Shown in pieces: positions 27,081 through 35,571 of a DNA stretch of 64,000 bases. Below the pieces are notes generated by a model that worked only from the letters and a program-made list of their open reading frames with translations, was not told where the DNA came from and made no database searches. Every line of letters starts with the position of its first letter. Positions within the stretch are counted from its first letter, which is position 1. The stretch is from Hymenobacter aranciens (GTDB lineage Bacteria > Bacteroidota > Bacteroidia > Cytophagales > Hymenobacteraceae), in contig NZ_JAUQSY010000001.1 in the NCBI RefSeq assembly GCF_030580865.1, positions 434,001 through 498,000 on the forward strand, read 5' to 3'. The position numbers and the translations under genes were made by a program.

Positions 27081-28481
27081 TTACAAAGCAAATTGCACGG
27101 GTAGAATGAGGCTCACGGCCACCGGCTTGCCGGCGGTGCGGCCGGGCTGCCACTGCTTAGTGAGGCTTTGCAGGGCGCGCAGGGCCTCGGTTTCGAGGGC
27201 GCGGGCGGCGGGCGCCTGCGCGGGAGACGGCTGAGTGTTTCTCACCTCCACGCTGGTCTGGCTGCCGTCGGGCAGGCTTATGTTGTAGCTCGGAGTCAGG
27301 CCTTTCTTGAGGGCGGCATCGTACATCCGGCCATCGGCGCCCACCGTGAAGCTGATGAACAGGCGGCCCTGCAGCTTCTCGGCTTTGGCCTCGGCCGGGT
27401 ACTTGATGGCGGCGTTGAGGTCGGCCACGAGCTGGCCCATGCCACCGGGATATTCCGGCTGCTGTTCAGCGGTTTCGACGGGGTTGGCATTGGGCGGAGC
27501 GACCATGGGCGGCGGGGGCGGTAGCAGCTGCATGGCCTCGGCAGAAGCGACGACCGGGGCAGTGGTAGGAGCCACTAGCTGCCGTTCGCAGGCAGTGGCA
27601 ACGAGCACGGCCGCGAGGGCCGGCAGCACCAGCGCCTGCTTCCAGCGGCGCACGGGCAAGGAGTTTTTCAACATGGCTAAACGGGTTAAAATGGGTGAGT
27701 GGGTGAAGGAATGCGTAAGGGGAAAGGCCACCCCTGGGACGGGCAGCGCGCCGAGCTGCGCCGCCGCGTAGCGGGCCAGCAATTGCGCGTAGGAAGGGCC
27801 CGCAGGGTGGCGGCTGGCCAGCGGGGCAGCGGCATCAGCATCGGCCTGAAACTCGTGCGTCATTTCCAGCGCCCGGCCGAAGAGATACACGAATGGATTG
27901 AACCACAGTGCTGATTTTAGCCCACCAAATAACAGGCGGTCAGTCGTGTGCCGGCGACTTACGTGGGCCAGCTCATGGCGGAGTAGGGCGTTTTCGGACG
28001 TGGGCGTGCCCGCCGCTTCCTGCCAGTACACCCAGCGCCCGAAGGAGCTGACGGGGCATTGGCCGGCGGTATGCACCAGCGTGTAATTGGCGTGAGTGGT
28101 GCGTGGCAGGCGGCGCGTGAGGCGGGCTAGCTGCCACAGGTGCCGGCCGAGTCGGACTAAGCCCCAGGCTACGCCGCTGGTATAAATTGCGACCAGCAGC
28201 CAAAAGGTTAAATCGAAGCTGTGATTGGCCGGGGCCGACAACTGCAGCGTCGGCAGCCACACGCTGGCCGGCGATGCCGCCAGTGGGACCAGCGCCTCGC
28301 TGGGCCAGAATGAAGCGGGCAGTAGCGGTAGCCCCGCCGCCAGCAGCGGCGCCAGCACCAGGTAGGCCCGGTTGAACGCGAAAAACCGCTCCGAGCGCAG
28401 AGCCAGCCGGTAGGGCAGCCACAGCAGGCCGAGCAACACGGTGCTGGCCAGCATCCAGTTAAGCAGCGGGAGCGTCGTCAT
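27081..28481 (-). CDS. M56 (BlaR1-like) membrane metallopeptidase fused to a TonB C-terminal domain
   Basis: A 466-aa protein from the ATG at 28481. The N-terminal membrane segments (about residues 8-120) precede a zinc-peptidase core with HELAH (169-173) and the third ligand region HEFQAD (209-214). A later hydrophobic segment (around 283-298) leads to a Pro-rich linker and a TonB_C domain (PEYPGGMGQL to the C-terminus, about 343-466). In BlaR1 systems the peptidase inactivates the cognate BlaI repressor after an external signal. The start overlaps the blaI-like stop codon by 23 bp, supporting coupled translation. Confidence 0.88.
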   Translation of the reverse strand: MTTLPLLNWMLASTVLLGLLWLPYRLALRSERFFAFNRAYLVLAPLLAAGLPLLPASFWPSEALVPLAASPASVWLPTLQLSAPANHSFDLTFWLLVAIYTSGVAWGLVRLGRHLWQLARLTRRLPRTTHANYTLVHTAGQCPVSSFGRWVYWQEAAGTPTSENALLRHELAHVSRRHTTDRLLFGGLKSALWFNPFVYLFGRALEMTHEFQADADAAAPLASRHPAGPSYAQLLARYAAAQLGALPVPGVAFPLTHSFTHSPILTRLAMLKNSLPVRRWKQALVLPALAAVLVATACERQLVAPTTAPVVASAEAMQLLPPPPPMVAPPNANPVETAEQQPEYPGGMGQLVADLNAAIKYPAEAKAEKLQGRLFISFTVGADGRMYDAALKKGLTPSYNISLPDGSQTSVEVRNTQPSPAQAPAARALETEALRALQSLTKQWQPGRTAGKPVAVSLILPVQFAL

Positions 28482-28866
28482 GTTCGGGCGCGTTGAGGTC
28501 CTGTTTGGCGTGGTGCAGCAGCTCGTCAAGCTGGGCGGCGTCGAGGTTTTCTTCCTGAGCGAAGAAAGAGAGCAGGCGGCCGAAGGAATTGCCGAAGTGC
28601 CCGCCCAGCAGCTTGCGCAGCGAGAAGCGGCGGTAATCGTCCTGCGCCACCAGCGCGAAATAGCGGTGCGTGCGCCCAAAGGCCTCGTGCCCGGCAAAGC
28701 CCTTCTGCTCCAGAATACGGATGATGGTGGACACCGTGGTGTAGGCCGGCTGCGGGGCCGGCAACTCGGCCAGCACGTCCTTCACGAAGGAAGGGCCGAG
28801 GCGCCAGAGCACCTGCATCACCTGCTCTTCGGCACGGGTGAGCTCGGGGAAAGATGGGTTCGACAT
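28459..28866 (-). CDS. BlaI/MecI/CopY family transcriptional repressor
   Basis: A 135-aa protein. The winged helix is clear (LTRAEEQVMQVLWRLGPSFV, then AYTTVSTIIRILEQKGFAGH). The C-terminal helical dimerisation part is LLSFFAQEENLDAAQLDELL. It normally represses its own operon until cleaved by the partner M56 peptidase, which overlaps its 3' end here. Targets may include the ChaN-like gene just upstream, but this is inference. Confidence 0.92.
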   Translation of the reverse strand: MSNPSFPELTRAEEQVMQVLWRLGPSFVKDVLAELPAPQPAYTTVSTIIRILEQKGFAGHEAFGRTHRYFALVAQDDYRRFSLRKLLGGHFGNSFGRLLSFFAQEENLDAAQLDELLHHAKQDLNAPEHDDAPAA

Positions 28867-28896
28867 ATTGAGTATAAGGTTGTTTTATCGTTGAGC

Positions 28897-30108
28897 TTAC
28901 TGCTTAATCACCAATTGTTGGCGCCAACAGCATTTGCCATGTTCGTCATGAACTTCAGCCACGTAGCGGCCGGGCTGCAGCGTTAGTTGAATGGAGGTGC
29001 TGACTCCGGCTGGTAGCCATTGCGTAGCCACCGGTACCGGATTGGGCACCGCCTGGGCTTCCGCTTGCCGATACACCAGCAAGGCGTAGGCGGCTCCAGG
29101 AGCCAGACTATCAGCCGGAATAGTCAAGCGGCTGATAGTTTGGCTGGCGGCGGCAAACGCCTTGCCGTCGCGTAGAGAGAGGTGGTTGATAACGTACACA
29201 TCGTTGAGCATCGGAGCCTTCTGCGGCTGCCAGCGGGCATCGCTGACCACCCAGGCGCCCGTAGCCGGCGCCAGCTGGCTGATGGCGGCCTGGTCAAGGT
29301 CAGTCTGATTGATGGTAAGCGGGTCGATACCGCTTAACTCGCGCAGCCACTGCGCCATGCTCTTAAATTCGGTATCGGGCCGCTCGTTGATATGAGCGTG
29401 GCCAGCCAGCACGAGCACCCGCGCCCGGGGCTGCCGTTGCAGCGTGGCCGTCCACAGATTGCGGGCCTGGTCGTGTTCCCGGCTGCTGCTCATTGCGTCG
29501 TACGCCACCAGCCGGAAACCCAGCTTCTGCGCCTCGCGCACCAGGTTGGCCATGTGCGGCTCGGCTACATAGTAGCCTGAGGCAAGCGTTGGAAAACCCC
29601 GTTGCCGTAGGTGGGCAGTATCCTCGGCTGCCAGCGCTTCCAGCGCCAGGTAGCGAAAGCCCTGACGGTACAGCGCCGGCAACAGACTGCTTACCAGCTG
29701 CCGGCCTTTGGGCTGGGTGTGGGCCTCATTAAACAGCACCATCTGCTGGGTGCTGGTGCGCGCCAGGATGGCCGAAGCGGCCGGCTGCACCACCAGCGGC
29801 GTCCCGGTAATGGGTGCCAGCGGCGGTACCCCGAGCTGTTGCCACCGGTAGGCGGCGCTGTCGGTTTCTCCCACCAGCGTCTCGTAGTTGCTGAGGGCCT
29901 GTAGATAGTTACCCCATTCGGCGGGCCCGGCCGCGGCGTAACTGACCCGTAGCTGGCGCAGGCGCACTACTGGCAGAACGTAATTGGCGCGCCCTTTCAG
30001 GTCGCCCATCGCCTGGGAAGCCAGCAGGAAAGGGTTGGTAGGGGGCGCCGTCAGGGCCAGCAACAGCCCTGTTGAGGCCAGGCCGAGGCAAGCAGCAAGT
30101 CGTTTCAT
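28897..30108 (-). CDS. ChaN/EreA-like exported protein
   Basis: A 403-aa protein from the ATG at 30108, with a signal peptide (MKRLAACLGLASTGLLLALT). The central domain matches the ChaN-like/erythromycin-esterase-like fold: FNEAHTQPKGR (126-136), FRYLALEAL (151-159), GFRLVAYDAM and LVLAGHAHINERP (233-245). The conserved Glu/His residues suggest haem or metal binding, or hydrolase activity. The C-terminal ~80 residues are a beta-rich tail. It lies upstream of blaI on the same strand (30 bp), so it may belong to the same regulon. Precise substrate unknown. Confidence 0.76.
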   Translation of the reverse strand: MKRLAACLGLASTGLLLALTAPPTNPFLLASQAMGDLKGRANYVLPVVRLRQLRVSYAAAGPAEWGNYLQALSNYETLVGETDSAAYRWQQLGVPPLAPITGTPLVVQPAASAILARTSTQQMVLFNEAHTQPKGRQLVSSLLPALYRQGFRYLALEALAAEDTAHLRQRGFPTLASGYYVAEPHMANLVREAQKLGFRLVAYDAMSSSREHDQARNLWTATLQRQPRARVLVLAGHAHINERPDTEFKSMAQWLRELSGIDPLTINQTDLDQAAISQLAPATGAWVVSDARWQPQKAPMLNDVYVINHLSLRDGKAFAAASQTISRLTIPADSLAPGAAYALLVYRQAEAQAVPNPVPVATQWLPAGVSTSIQLTLQPGRYVAEVHDEHGKCCWRQQLVIKQ

Positions 30109-30156
30109 GAAAGCAGAGAGTATGGCCTGAAGGAAGCAACAGGGGGATGACTCTGG

Positions 30157-30181
30157 CAAACGTAAAACTAAAATTTTAGTT
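30157..30181 (-). promoter_or_regulatory. Promoter element and palindromic operator candidate for the ChaN-like gene
   Basis: CAAACGTA (30157-30164) reads TACGTTTG on the minus strand, a perfect TAnnTTTG. Immediately upstream is a perfect 16-bp palindrome, AACTAAAATTTTAGTT (30166-30181). A repressor bound there would block the promoter spacer. The nearby BlaI-like protein is the obvious candidate (inference). Confidence 0.5.
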
Positions 30182-30293
30182 AACGAACTAAGTTTTTAGA
30201 AATAAAAACCCGATTATGCGTAACAGTTATGATTGCAGTGCTTTAAAGGGGGAAATATTTTTCAAAAATAGATGTGTCCGCTTCTGAAGTGCT

Positions 30294-30671
30294 TTACCGG
30301 CTGCGTTCGGGCAGCGGCCAGGTAGTAGCCCGCAAATAGGCGCCCGCCAGCGCGGCCCAGCCGCCCACCAGCCCCGCCACCACGGCCGTCACCAATACCA
30401 GCGCTACGGCCGAGCCACCCAGCGGCAACAGCTGCGCCACGCGGTGCGCCAGCAGGCCGTCGTTGCGCATATTGAGCCACGCGGCGGGCAGCAGCCAGCT
30501 CAGGGCCGCCCCGCCAAAGCCGATTCGGAATGCCTGGCCAGCGAAGCGCGCGACAGCAAATCCAACTACATAGCACACTACCGCCAGGCTCCACCACGGC
30601 AGGAATAGCTGCACCGCCGAAGCAAGCAGAAACGTCAGGGGCAGCAGGAGCCAAGGGTTGCGCAGGTTCAT
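30294..30671 (-). CDS. Small integral membrane protein of unknown function
   Basis: A 125-aa protein with about four hydrophobic helices (LLLPLTFLLASAVQLFL, LAVVCYVVGFAVARFAG, GGAALSWLLPAAWL, AVALVLVTAVVAGLVGGWAA). No catalytic motif seen. It lies just beyond a CGCAGAGG repeat on the 3' side of the SRAP gene. Confidence 0.72.
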   Translation of the reverse strand: MNLRNPWLLLPLTFLLASAVQLFLPWWSLAVVCYVVGFAVARFAGQAFRIGFGGAALSWLLPAAWLNMRNDGLLAHRVAQLLPLGGSAVALVLVTAVVAGLVGGWAALAGAYLRATTWPLPERSR

Positions 30672-30702
30672 GAGGCCAAAGTAAGCGAAAGTTTCGGACG
30701 AC

Positions 30703-30750
30703 TTTCACCGCAGAGGACGCAGAGGGTGGCGCAGAGGACGCAGAACTTAG
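30703..30750. repeat. Dispersed CGCAGAGG repeat, family C solo copy 1
   Basis: Two direct half-units (ACCGCAGAGGACGCAGAGG, then GCGCAGAGGACGCAGAA). The right end overlaps the TAA stop codon of the SRAP gene (30747-30749). Related copies flank the GxxExxY gene and occur at 41461. Confidence 0.8.
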
Positions 30751-31409
30751 GCGGCCGTTAACACCTCCGGGTTGTTGTTGGCGGGCGAGTTTACCAGCTT
30801 GCTCACTGCGTATTCGCGCATGGCGGCGGCATCGTAGGGCACGAGTAGCTGCTGGTGGGCGGTGGGGGAGAGGTCGTCGGCCAGCCAGGCCTGCTCGGCG
30901 GCACGGTCGGGCAGGATGACGGGCATGCGGTTGTGTAGTTTCGCCATCAGCGCGTTGGGTTCGGTGGTGATGATGGTGAAGGTGGGGTGCAGCTCACCGG
31001 TGCTACGGTCCAGCCATTCATCCCAGAGGCCGGCAAAGGCGAATGGCTGCTCGTCTTTCAGCAGAATGCGGTGGGGCACTTTGCCGGCCGGCGTGGCCTG
31101 CCACTCATAAAAACTATCGGCCAGCACCAGGCAGCGCCGCCGCGCCAGCAGCTGCCGGAAGCTGGGCTTCTCGGCCAGTGTTTCGGCGCGGGCGTTGATG
31201 GGCTTGGGGCCAGTGGCGGGGTCGCGGCTCCAGGACGGTATCAGACCCCAGCTCACGAGCTGAATTTGCCCGGGCGCGGCGTTGGTAATGATGGGCAGCG
31301 CCTGCGAAGGCGCGGCGTTGAAATTCGGCTTCGCTTCGGCGGGTTCCTTGGCATTGAAGCGCTTGGCTAAGCCCGAGGCGGGCGTGACGACAGTATAACG
31401 ACCACACAT
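30747..31409 (-). CDS. yedK: SOS response-associated (SRAP/YedK/HMCES) protein
   Basis: A 220-aa protein that covalently captures abasic sites in single-stranded DNA through Cys2. The start at the ATG at 31409 gives MCGRYTV with the catalytic Cys exposed at position 2 after Met removal; a longer frame would bury it. Other conserved parts are NFNAAPSQ, SWGLIPSW, INARAETL, RCLVLADSFYEW, FAGLWDEW and the active-site His region LHNRMPVIL. The stop codon lies in a CGCAGAGG repeat. Confidence 0.93.
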   Translation of the reverse strand: MCGRYTVVTPASGLAKRFNAKEPAEAKPNFNAAPSQALPIITNAAPGQIQLVSWGLIPSWSRDPATGPKPINARAETLAEKPSFRQLLARRRCLVLADSFYEWQATPAGKVPHRILLKDEQPFAFAGLWDEWLDRSTGELHPTFTIITTEPNALMAKLHNRMPVILPDRAAEQAWLADDLSPTAHQQLLVPYDAAAMREYAVSKLVNSPANNNPEVLTAA

Positions 31410-31420
31410 AATTGTCTGAA

Positions 31421-31602
31421 CCACGGATTTTTCGGATTAAACGGATTTCGCGGATTTTGTGGACGATTGAGCATAAAAAAAGCCGCCCGGGCTGGGCGGC
31501 TTCTCTCGCTAATTGATAAGCTAAACAATTACTCTGCAGATGGGATGAATAATCGTCCACAAAATCCGTGGAATCCGAAAAATCCGGGTCAATCCGTGGT
31601 TC
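31421..31602. repeat. Inverted CACGGATT repeat pair flanking a terminator
   Basis: The left arm (about 31421-31468) and right arm (about 31551-31602) are near-complementary. Both contain ACCACGGATT, the block around TTTTTCGGATT, and GGATTTTGTGGACGAT. They enclose the GlgP terminator and could form a large cruciform. Confidence 0.78.
31475..31503 (-). terminator. Terminator of the alpha-glucan phosphorylase gene
   Basis: On the minus strand GCCGCCC and GGGCGGC arms are followed by seven T. It lies about 100 bp after the phosphorylase stop codon. Confidence 0.82.
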
Positions 31603-33253
31603 AGATTTTATACAACTGCTCGTAATATTCCTTGGCCATGCGGCCGCTCTCGAACTCCGGCTCCACGTCCTTCATGCCGGCTTTCACCACTTTGAGGAAG
31701 TTTTTGGGCTGGTCGTAGTACATCGGCAGCACCTGCTGCTCCAGCACGTCGAGGATGGCGGTGGCTTCCTGGTCGTCGCGCTGGCCGTCGGGTGTACCTT
31801 CGGCTACGTGGGGGATGATAAAGCCGTTTTCGCCGGGGCGGATGAACTCCGGAATCCAGCCGTCGGCAATGCTCAGGTTCACCGAGCCGTTCATGGCGGC
31901 GGTCATGCCGCTGGTGCCGCTGGCCTCGCGGGGGTAAATGGGCGTGTTCAGCCAGATGTCGGAACCCTTTTTCATGGCGGCGCTCAGGCCCAGCTCATAG
32001 CCGGTCAGCACGGCGCAGTTGGGCAGGTTTTTGGTGCGCTGGATGAGGCTGTTGAAGATGTTGATGGCGCCGTAGTCGAGCGGGTAGGGTTTGCCCGCCC
32101 AGATGACCTGCACTGGGTGCTTGCTATTAGTGGCAATTTCCACGAAACGCTCGAAGTCGCGCAGAATCAAATCGGCCCGCTTATAGGCGGCAAAACGACG
32201 GGCCCACACGATAGTAATCACGTTGGGGTCGAAGAGGTTGCCGGTTTGGTCGGCCACGATTTTGAACAGTTCCTGCTTCAACTCCTTCTTGCGGGCCAGC
32301 AGGGCCTCGTCGTTTTTGGCTTTGAAGGCTGCCAGCAGTTGCGCATCGTGCCAGTAGAGGCCGTTTTGCGAGTTGGTGATGGCGATGATGGGGCAGATGC
32401 CCTCGTTGTGCCCCCACATGTCGTTCGACACGATACCGTGTACCTTGCTCACGCCGTTGGCTTTGCGGGCAAAGCGCAGAGCCGTGAGCGTGTAGTTCAG
32501 CGAGTCGCCGGTGCCGAGGCGGGCGGTGCTGCGCACTTCTTCGTCGGTCATGCCGCCGAAGAACGTCATTTCGGTGAGCAGCTTCATCGGGCGTTCCTCG
32601 TTGCCGGCCAGCTCGGGCGTGTGGGTGGTGAATACCAGGCGCTTCTGCACTTCTTCGAGGCTGCGGCCGTGCTTTTCGTAGAGGAAGAAAGCCAGCGGCA
32701 GGCCGTGGCCCTCGTTGAGGTGGTACACCTCGGTCTGGCGGTTCAGAATGTCGAGCAGCTTGCCGCCGCCCACGCCCAGCACGATGGACTGCGCCACGCG
32801 GGCCGCGTTATCCGAGTCGTACAGATGGTGCGAAATGGTGCGCGAGATGTAGTCGTTTTCGGCGATGTCGGTGGTCAGGAAGAACATCGGCACGGTACCG
32901 AACACTTCGGGGGCCAGGTACATCGCTTTCACCTGCACTTCGGCGCCGTGAATGGTGACCGGGAAGATGATGCCCGTGTCTTCGAGGAAGGAGTAGGACT
33001 TGCGGCGGAAGTCGGCGCGCATGGTCTGGTCCTCGTTGCGGCCTTGGTCGTAGTAGCCGAAGCTCCACAGCATACCGATGCCGATGAGGTTCTGCTTCAG
33101 CTCGTAGGCCGAACGCATGTGCGAGCCCGCCAGGAAGCCGAGGCCGCCCGAGTAGGTTTTCAGCGATTGGTCGATGGCAAACTCCATCGAGAAGTAGGCG
33201 GCGGCCGTCTTGTACTTGGGCGACGGCGTGTAGGGTTTAAAGGTAAAAGCCAT
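31601..33253 (-). CDS. glgP: Alpha-glucan family phosphorylase (short GT35), PLP lysine replaced
   Basis: A 550-aa GT35-like protein, at the short end for the family (E. coli MalP/GlgP about 800 aa). Recognisable parts are AAAYFSMEFAI, YSGGLGFLAG, HLNEGHG, RFAAYKRADL, QVIWAGKPYP and EASGTSGM near residue 450. In canonical phosphorylases the last motif continues with the Lys that binds pyridoxal phosphate. Here Thr451 (codon 31901-31903) stands at that place. It would phosphorolyse starch or glycogen chains to glucose 1-phosphate if active. It is divergent from the SusA-like gene across 335 bp and probably belongs to the starch cluster. Confidence 0.86.
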   Translation of the reverse strand: MAFTFKPYTPSPKYKTAAAYFSMEFAIDQSLKTYSGGLGFLAGSHMRSAYELKQNLIGIGMLWSFGYYDQGRNEDQTMRADFRRKSYSFLEDTGIIFPVTIHGAEVQVKAMYLAPEVFGTVPMFFLTTDIAENDYISRTISHHLYDSDNAARVAQSIVLGVGGGKLLDILNRQTEVYHLNEGHGLPLAFFLYEKHGRSLEEVQKRLVFTTHTPELAGNEERPMKLLTEMTFFGGMTDEEVRSTARLGTGDSLNYTLTALRFARKANGVSKVHGIVSNDMWGHNEGICPIIAITNSQNGLYWHDAQLLAAFKAKNDEALLARKKELKQELFKIVADQTGNLFDPNVITIVWARRFAAYKRADLILRDFERFVEIATNSKHPVQVIWAGKPYPLDYGAINIFNSLIQRTKNLPNCAVLTGYELGLSAAMKKGSDIWLNTPIYPREASGTSGMTAAMNGSVNLSIADGWIPEFIRPGENGFIIPHVAEGTPDGQRDDQEATAILDVLEQQVLPMYYDQPKNFLKVVKAGMKDVEPEFESGRMAKEYYEQLYKI

Positions 33254-33588
33254 GTAAAAAGGCGCTTGGGGAAACGGCGCGGTGGGGTAAAGGGACTTGT
33301 GAAAAGGTGCGGGAATGACCGGATTTTACAATTCAGCCATAGCGGTTTGGCCTGCAAGGTCGTAACTTTTCCGCTAAACTGGCGCCCCGAAATGAGCTTG
33401 GAAAATAAGTCTGGAGCCCTTGGAAGGGCGAAAAACGCGGCTCCCGTAGCATTTAAATCGTTTGTGGAAGCTCGCCGCTGGACTCCGAAAAAAATGCTAT
33501 TTCGACCCGGCGCAAGGTCCAAACGCAGGCCCGGCCGTTACTTTGGGGCTGGCATTCCCGCCCGCTACCCGCAATCTGTATTGCTTCG
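33254..33588. other. Divergent intergenic region of the starch cluster
   Basis: A 335-bp gap between glgP (minus) and the SusA-like gene (plus) with no coding sequence. A partial -7-like element TTACTTTG lies at about 33538-33546 for the plus strand. No clear MalR or LacI operator palindrome was recognised. It should hold both promoters. Confidence 0.5.
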
Positions 33589-35493
33589 ATGAAAAAACGC
33601 TCGTTCCTGCCAGCCGTGCTGGCGCTGGCCAGCCTGCTAGCCAGCTCGTCCGCCGTGGCCCAGTCCGGCCTGGGCATCAGCCCCGCCGTTGAGAAAGCCA
33701 ACGCCAAAGCCGCCCCCGGCCTGCGCGCCGACCCGCTATTCTGGTGGGTGGGTATGGTTAATCCTAAATTACAGGTGCTTATCCACGCGCCCGGCATTGC
33801 CGGCAGCACGGCCGCGCTGGCCGCCTACCCCGGGGTCACGCTCGACGGCCAGCAGAAGCTCGAAAGCCCCAACTATCTAGTGCTGAACCTCACCATCAGC
33901 CCCAGCGCCAAGCCGGGCCAGCTGAAATTCACCTTCGGCGGCGCCAAAAAGCAAACCTTCAGCTACGAGCTGCGCGCCCGCGGCACCGAGGCCGGCCGCG
34001 TGCAGGGCCTGACGACGGCGGACATGATTTACTTCGTCATGCCCGACCGGTTCTCGAACGGCGACCCCAAGAACGACGTGATAAAAGGCACGCAGGTGAG
34101 CCGTGTGGCGCGCGACTCGATGTATGCCCGCCACGGCGGCGACCTTCGGGGCATTGCCAACCACTTCGACTACATCAAGCAACTGGGTGCCACCGCCATT
34201 TGGTCGGCCCCGCTGGTGGAGAATGACATGCCCAAGGCCAGCTACCACGGTTATGCCGTGACCGACTGCTACCGCACTGACCCGCGCTACGGCTCGAACG
34301 AGGAGTATGCGCAGTACGTGAAAAGCGCCCACGGCCAGGGCCTGAAAATCGTGCAGGATATCGTGCTCAACCACTGGGGCAGCCGGCACTACCTGTTTCT
34401 GGACCAGCCGGCCAAGGACTGGTTTCACCAGTTTCCGACGTTCTTCCGCAGCAATTTCCGCGACGCGGCCTTCAACGACCCGCACGGCTCGGAGTACGAT
34501 TTCAACCAGTTCAACCGCGGCTGGTTCGATACCACGATGCCCGACGTGAACCAGGACAACCCGCTGGTGGCGACGTATATCATTCAGAACTTCCTGTGGT
34601 GGGTGGAGTACACCGGGCTTGATGCCTACCGCATTGATACTTACTCGTATTCGGCACCGAAATTCCTGATGCAGTTTGGCGAGGCGATGGCGGCGCAATA
34701 CCCGTCGCTGAGCATGTTTGGCGAAACCTGGGTGCAGGGCACAGCCCAGCAGGCCTATTTCGCCAAGAACATCCTGCCGCCCGTTGATGGCTTCAAATCG
34801 AACCTGCCGGGCGTGACGGACTTCCAGATGCAGTACGCCATCAACGAGGCGCTGACCAAGGACGCGGGCTGGACCGAGGGCATCAACAAAATCTACTACA
34901 CCGCGCAGGCCGACTGGCTCTACCAGGACCCCATGCGCAACGTCCTGTTCCTCGATAACCACGACGTGAGCCGCTTCTATTCCGTTATCGGTGAAGATTT
35001 AGCGAAATACAAGATGGGCATTGCCTGGCTGCTGACGTACCGTGGCATTCCGCAGCTGTACTACGGCACCGAGGTGCTGATGAAGAACTTTTCGAACCCA
35101 GACGGCAAGGTGCGTGAGGACTTCCCCGGCGGCTGGGCGGGCGACAAGGAGAACTTCTTCACTACTCGCAACGGGGCCCGCGCCGAGGCCTTCGACTTCG
35201 TGAGCAAGCTGGCCAACTACCGCAAAACCCACCCGGTGGTGCACGCCGGCAAGCTCATGCACTTCATCCCGCAGGATGGCGTGTACACCTACTTCCGGTA
35301 TGATGAAACTGGTACGGTGATGGTGATGATGAATTCGGGTAAGGATGAGAAAACCGTGGACATGGCGCGCTTTGCGGAGCGGCTGCGTGGGTTCTCCTCA
35401 GGGGTGGATGTGATGACCGGCGCGGTAGTTTCGGATTTGAAATCGGTGAAGGTGCCGGGGCGTACGGCCTGGGTGGTGGAGTTGCGGAAATAA
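33589..35493 (+). CDS. GH13 neopullulanase/cyclomaltodextrinase-like enzyme (SusA-like)
   Basis: A 634-aa exported alpha-glucan hydrolase with a signal peptide ending SSAVAQ. An N-terminal beta domain (residues ~40-140) is followed by the TIM barrel from IYFVMPDRFSNGDP. GH13 regions are visible: DIVLNHWG; nucleophile Asp in GLDAYRIDTYSY (about 349); acid/base Glu in FGETWVQG (about 378); and the third Asp in FLDNHDVSRF (about 458). It cuts maltodextrins or cyclodextrins in the periplasm, as Bacteroides SusA does. It lies with glgP, a second GH13 gene and a maltose-type transporter. Confidence 0.92.
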   Translation: MKKRSFLPAVLALASLLASSSAVAQSGLGISPAVEKANAKAAPGLRADPLFWWVGMVNPKLQVLIHAPGIAGSTAALAAYPGVTLDGQQKLESPNYLVLNLTISPSAKPGQLKFTFGGAKKQTFSYELRARGTEAGRVQGLTTADMIYFVMPDRFSNGDPKNDVIKGTQVSRVARDSMYARHGGDLRGIANHFDYIKQLGATAIWSAPLVENDMPKASYHGYAVTDCYRTDPRYGSNEEYAQYVKSAHGQGLKIVQDIVLNHWGSRHYLFLDQPAKDWFHQFPTFFRSNFRDAAFNDPHGSEYDFNQFNRGWFDTTMPDVNQDNPLVATYIIQNFLWWVEYTGLDAYRIDTYSYSAPKFLMQFGEAMAAQYPSLSMFGETWVQGTAQQAYFAKNILPPVDGFKSNLPGVTDFQMQYAINEALTKDAGWTEGINKIYYTAQADWLYQDPMRNVLFLDNHDVSRFYSVIGEDLAKYKMGIAWLLTYRGIPQLYYGTEVLMKNFSNPDGKVREDFPGGWAGDKENFFTTRNGARAEAFDFVSKLANYRKTHPVVHAGKLMHFIPQDGVYTYFRYDETGTVMVMMNSGKDEKTVDMARFAERLRGFSSGVDVMTGAVVSDLKSVKVPGRTAWVVELRK

Positions 35494-35523
35494 TTGTGTT
35501 ATTTGCTTTTGAGGTTCTCTCGT

Positions 35524-35567
35524 CGCCTCCCGCAAAGGGCGCAGTGTGTACGCAGAGGACGCAGAAG
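35524..35567 (+). repeat. CGCAGAGG repeat, left inverted repeat of the GxxExxY unit
   Basis: Begins CGCCTCCCGCAAAGGGCGCA and ends CGCAGAGGACGCAGAAGC, four bases before the GxxExxY ATG. It is near-complementary to the repeat at 35953-35992 (about four mismatches over 40 bp). Confidence 0.85.
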
Positions 35568-35571
35568 CTAT

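Noticed and set aside
28482..28697. Longer start for the M56-TonB protein
   Set aside because: The extension lies entirely within blaI in another frame; the ATG at 28481 begins a normal membrane segment.
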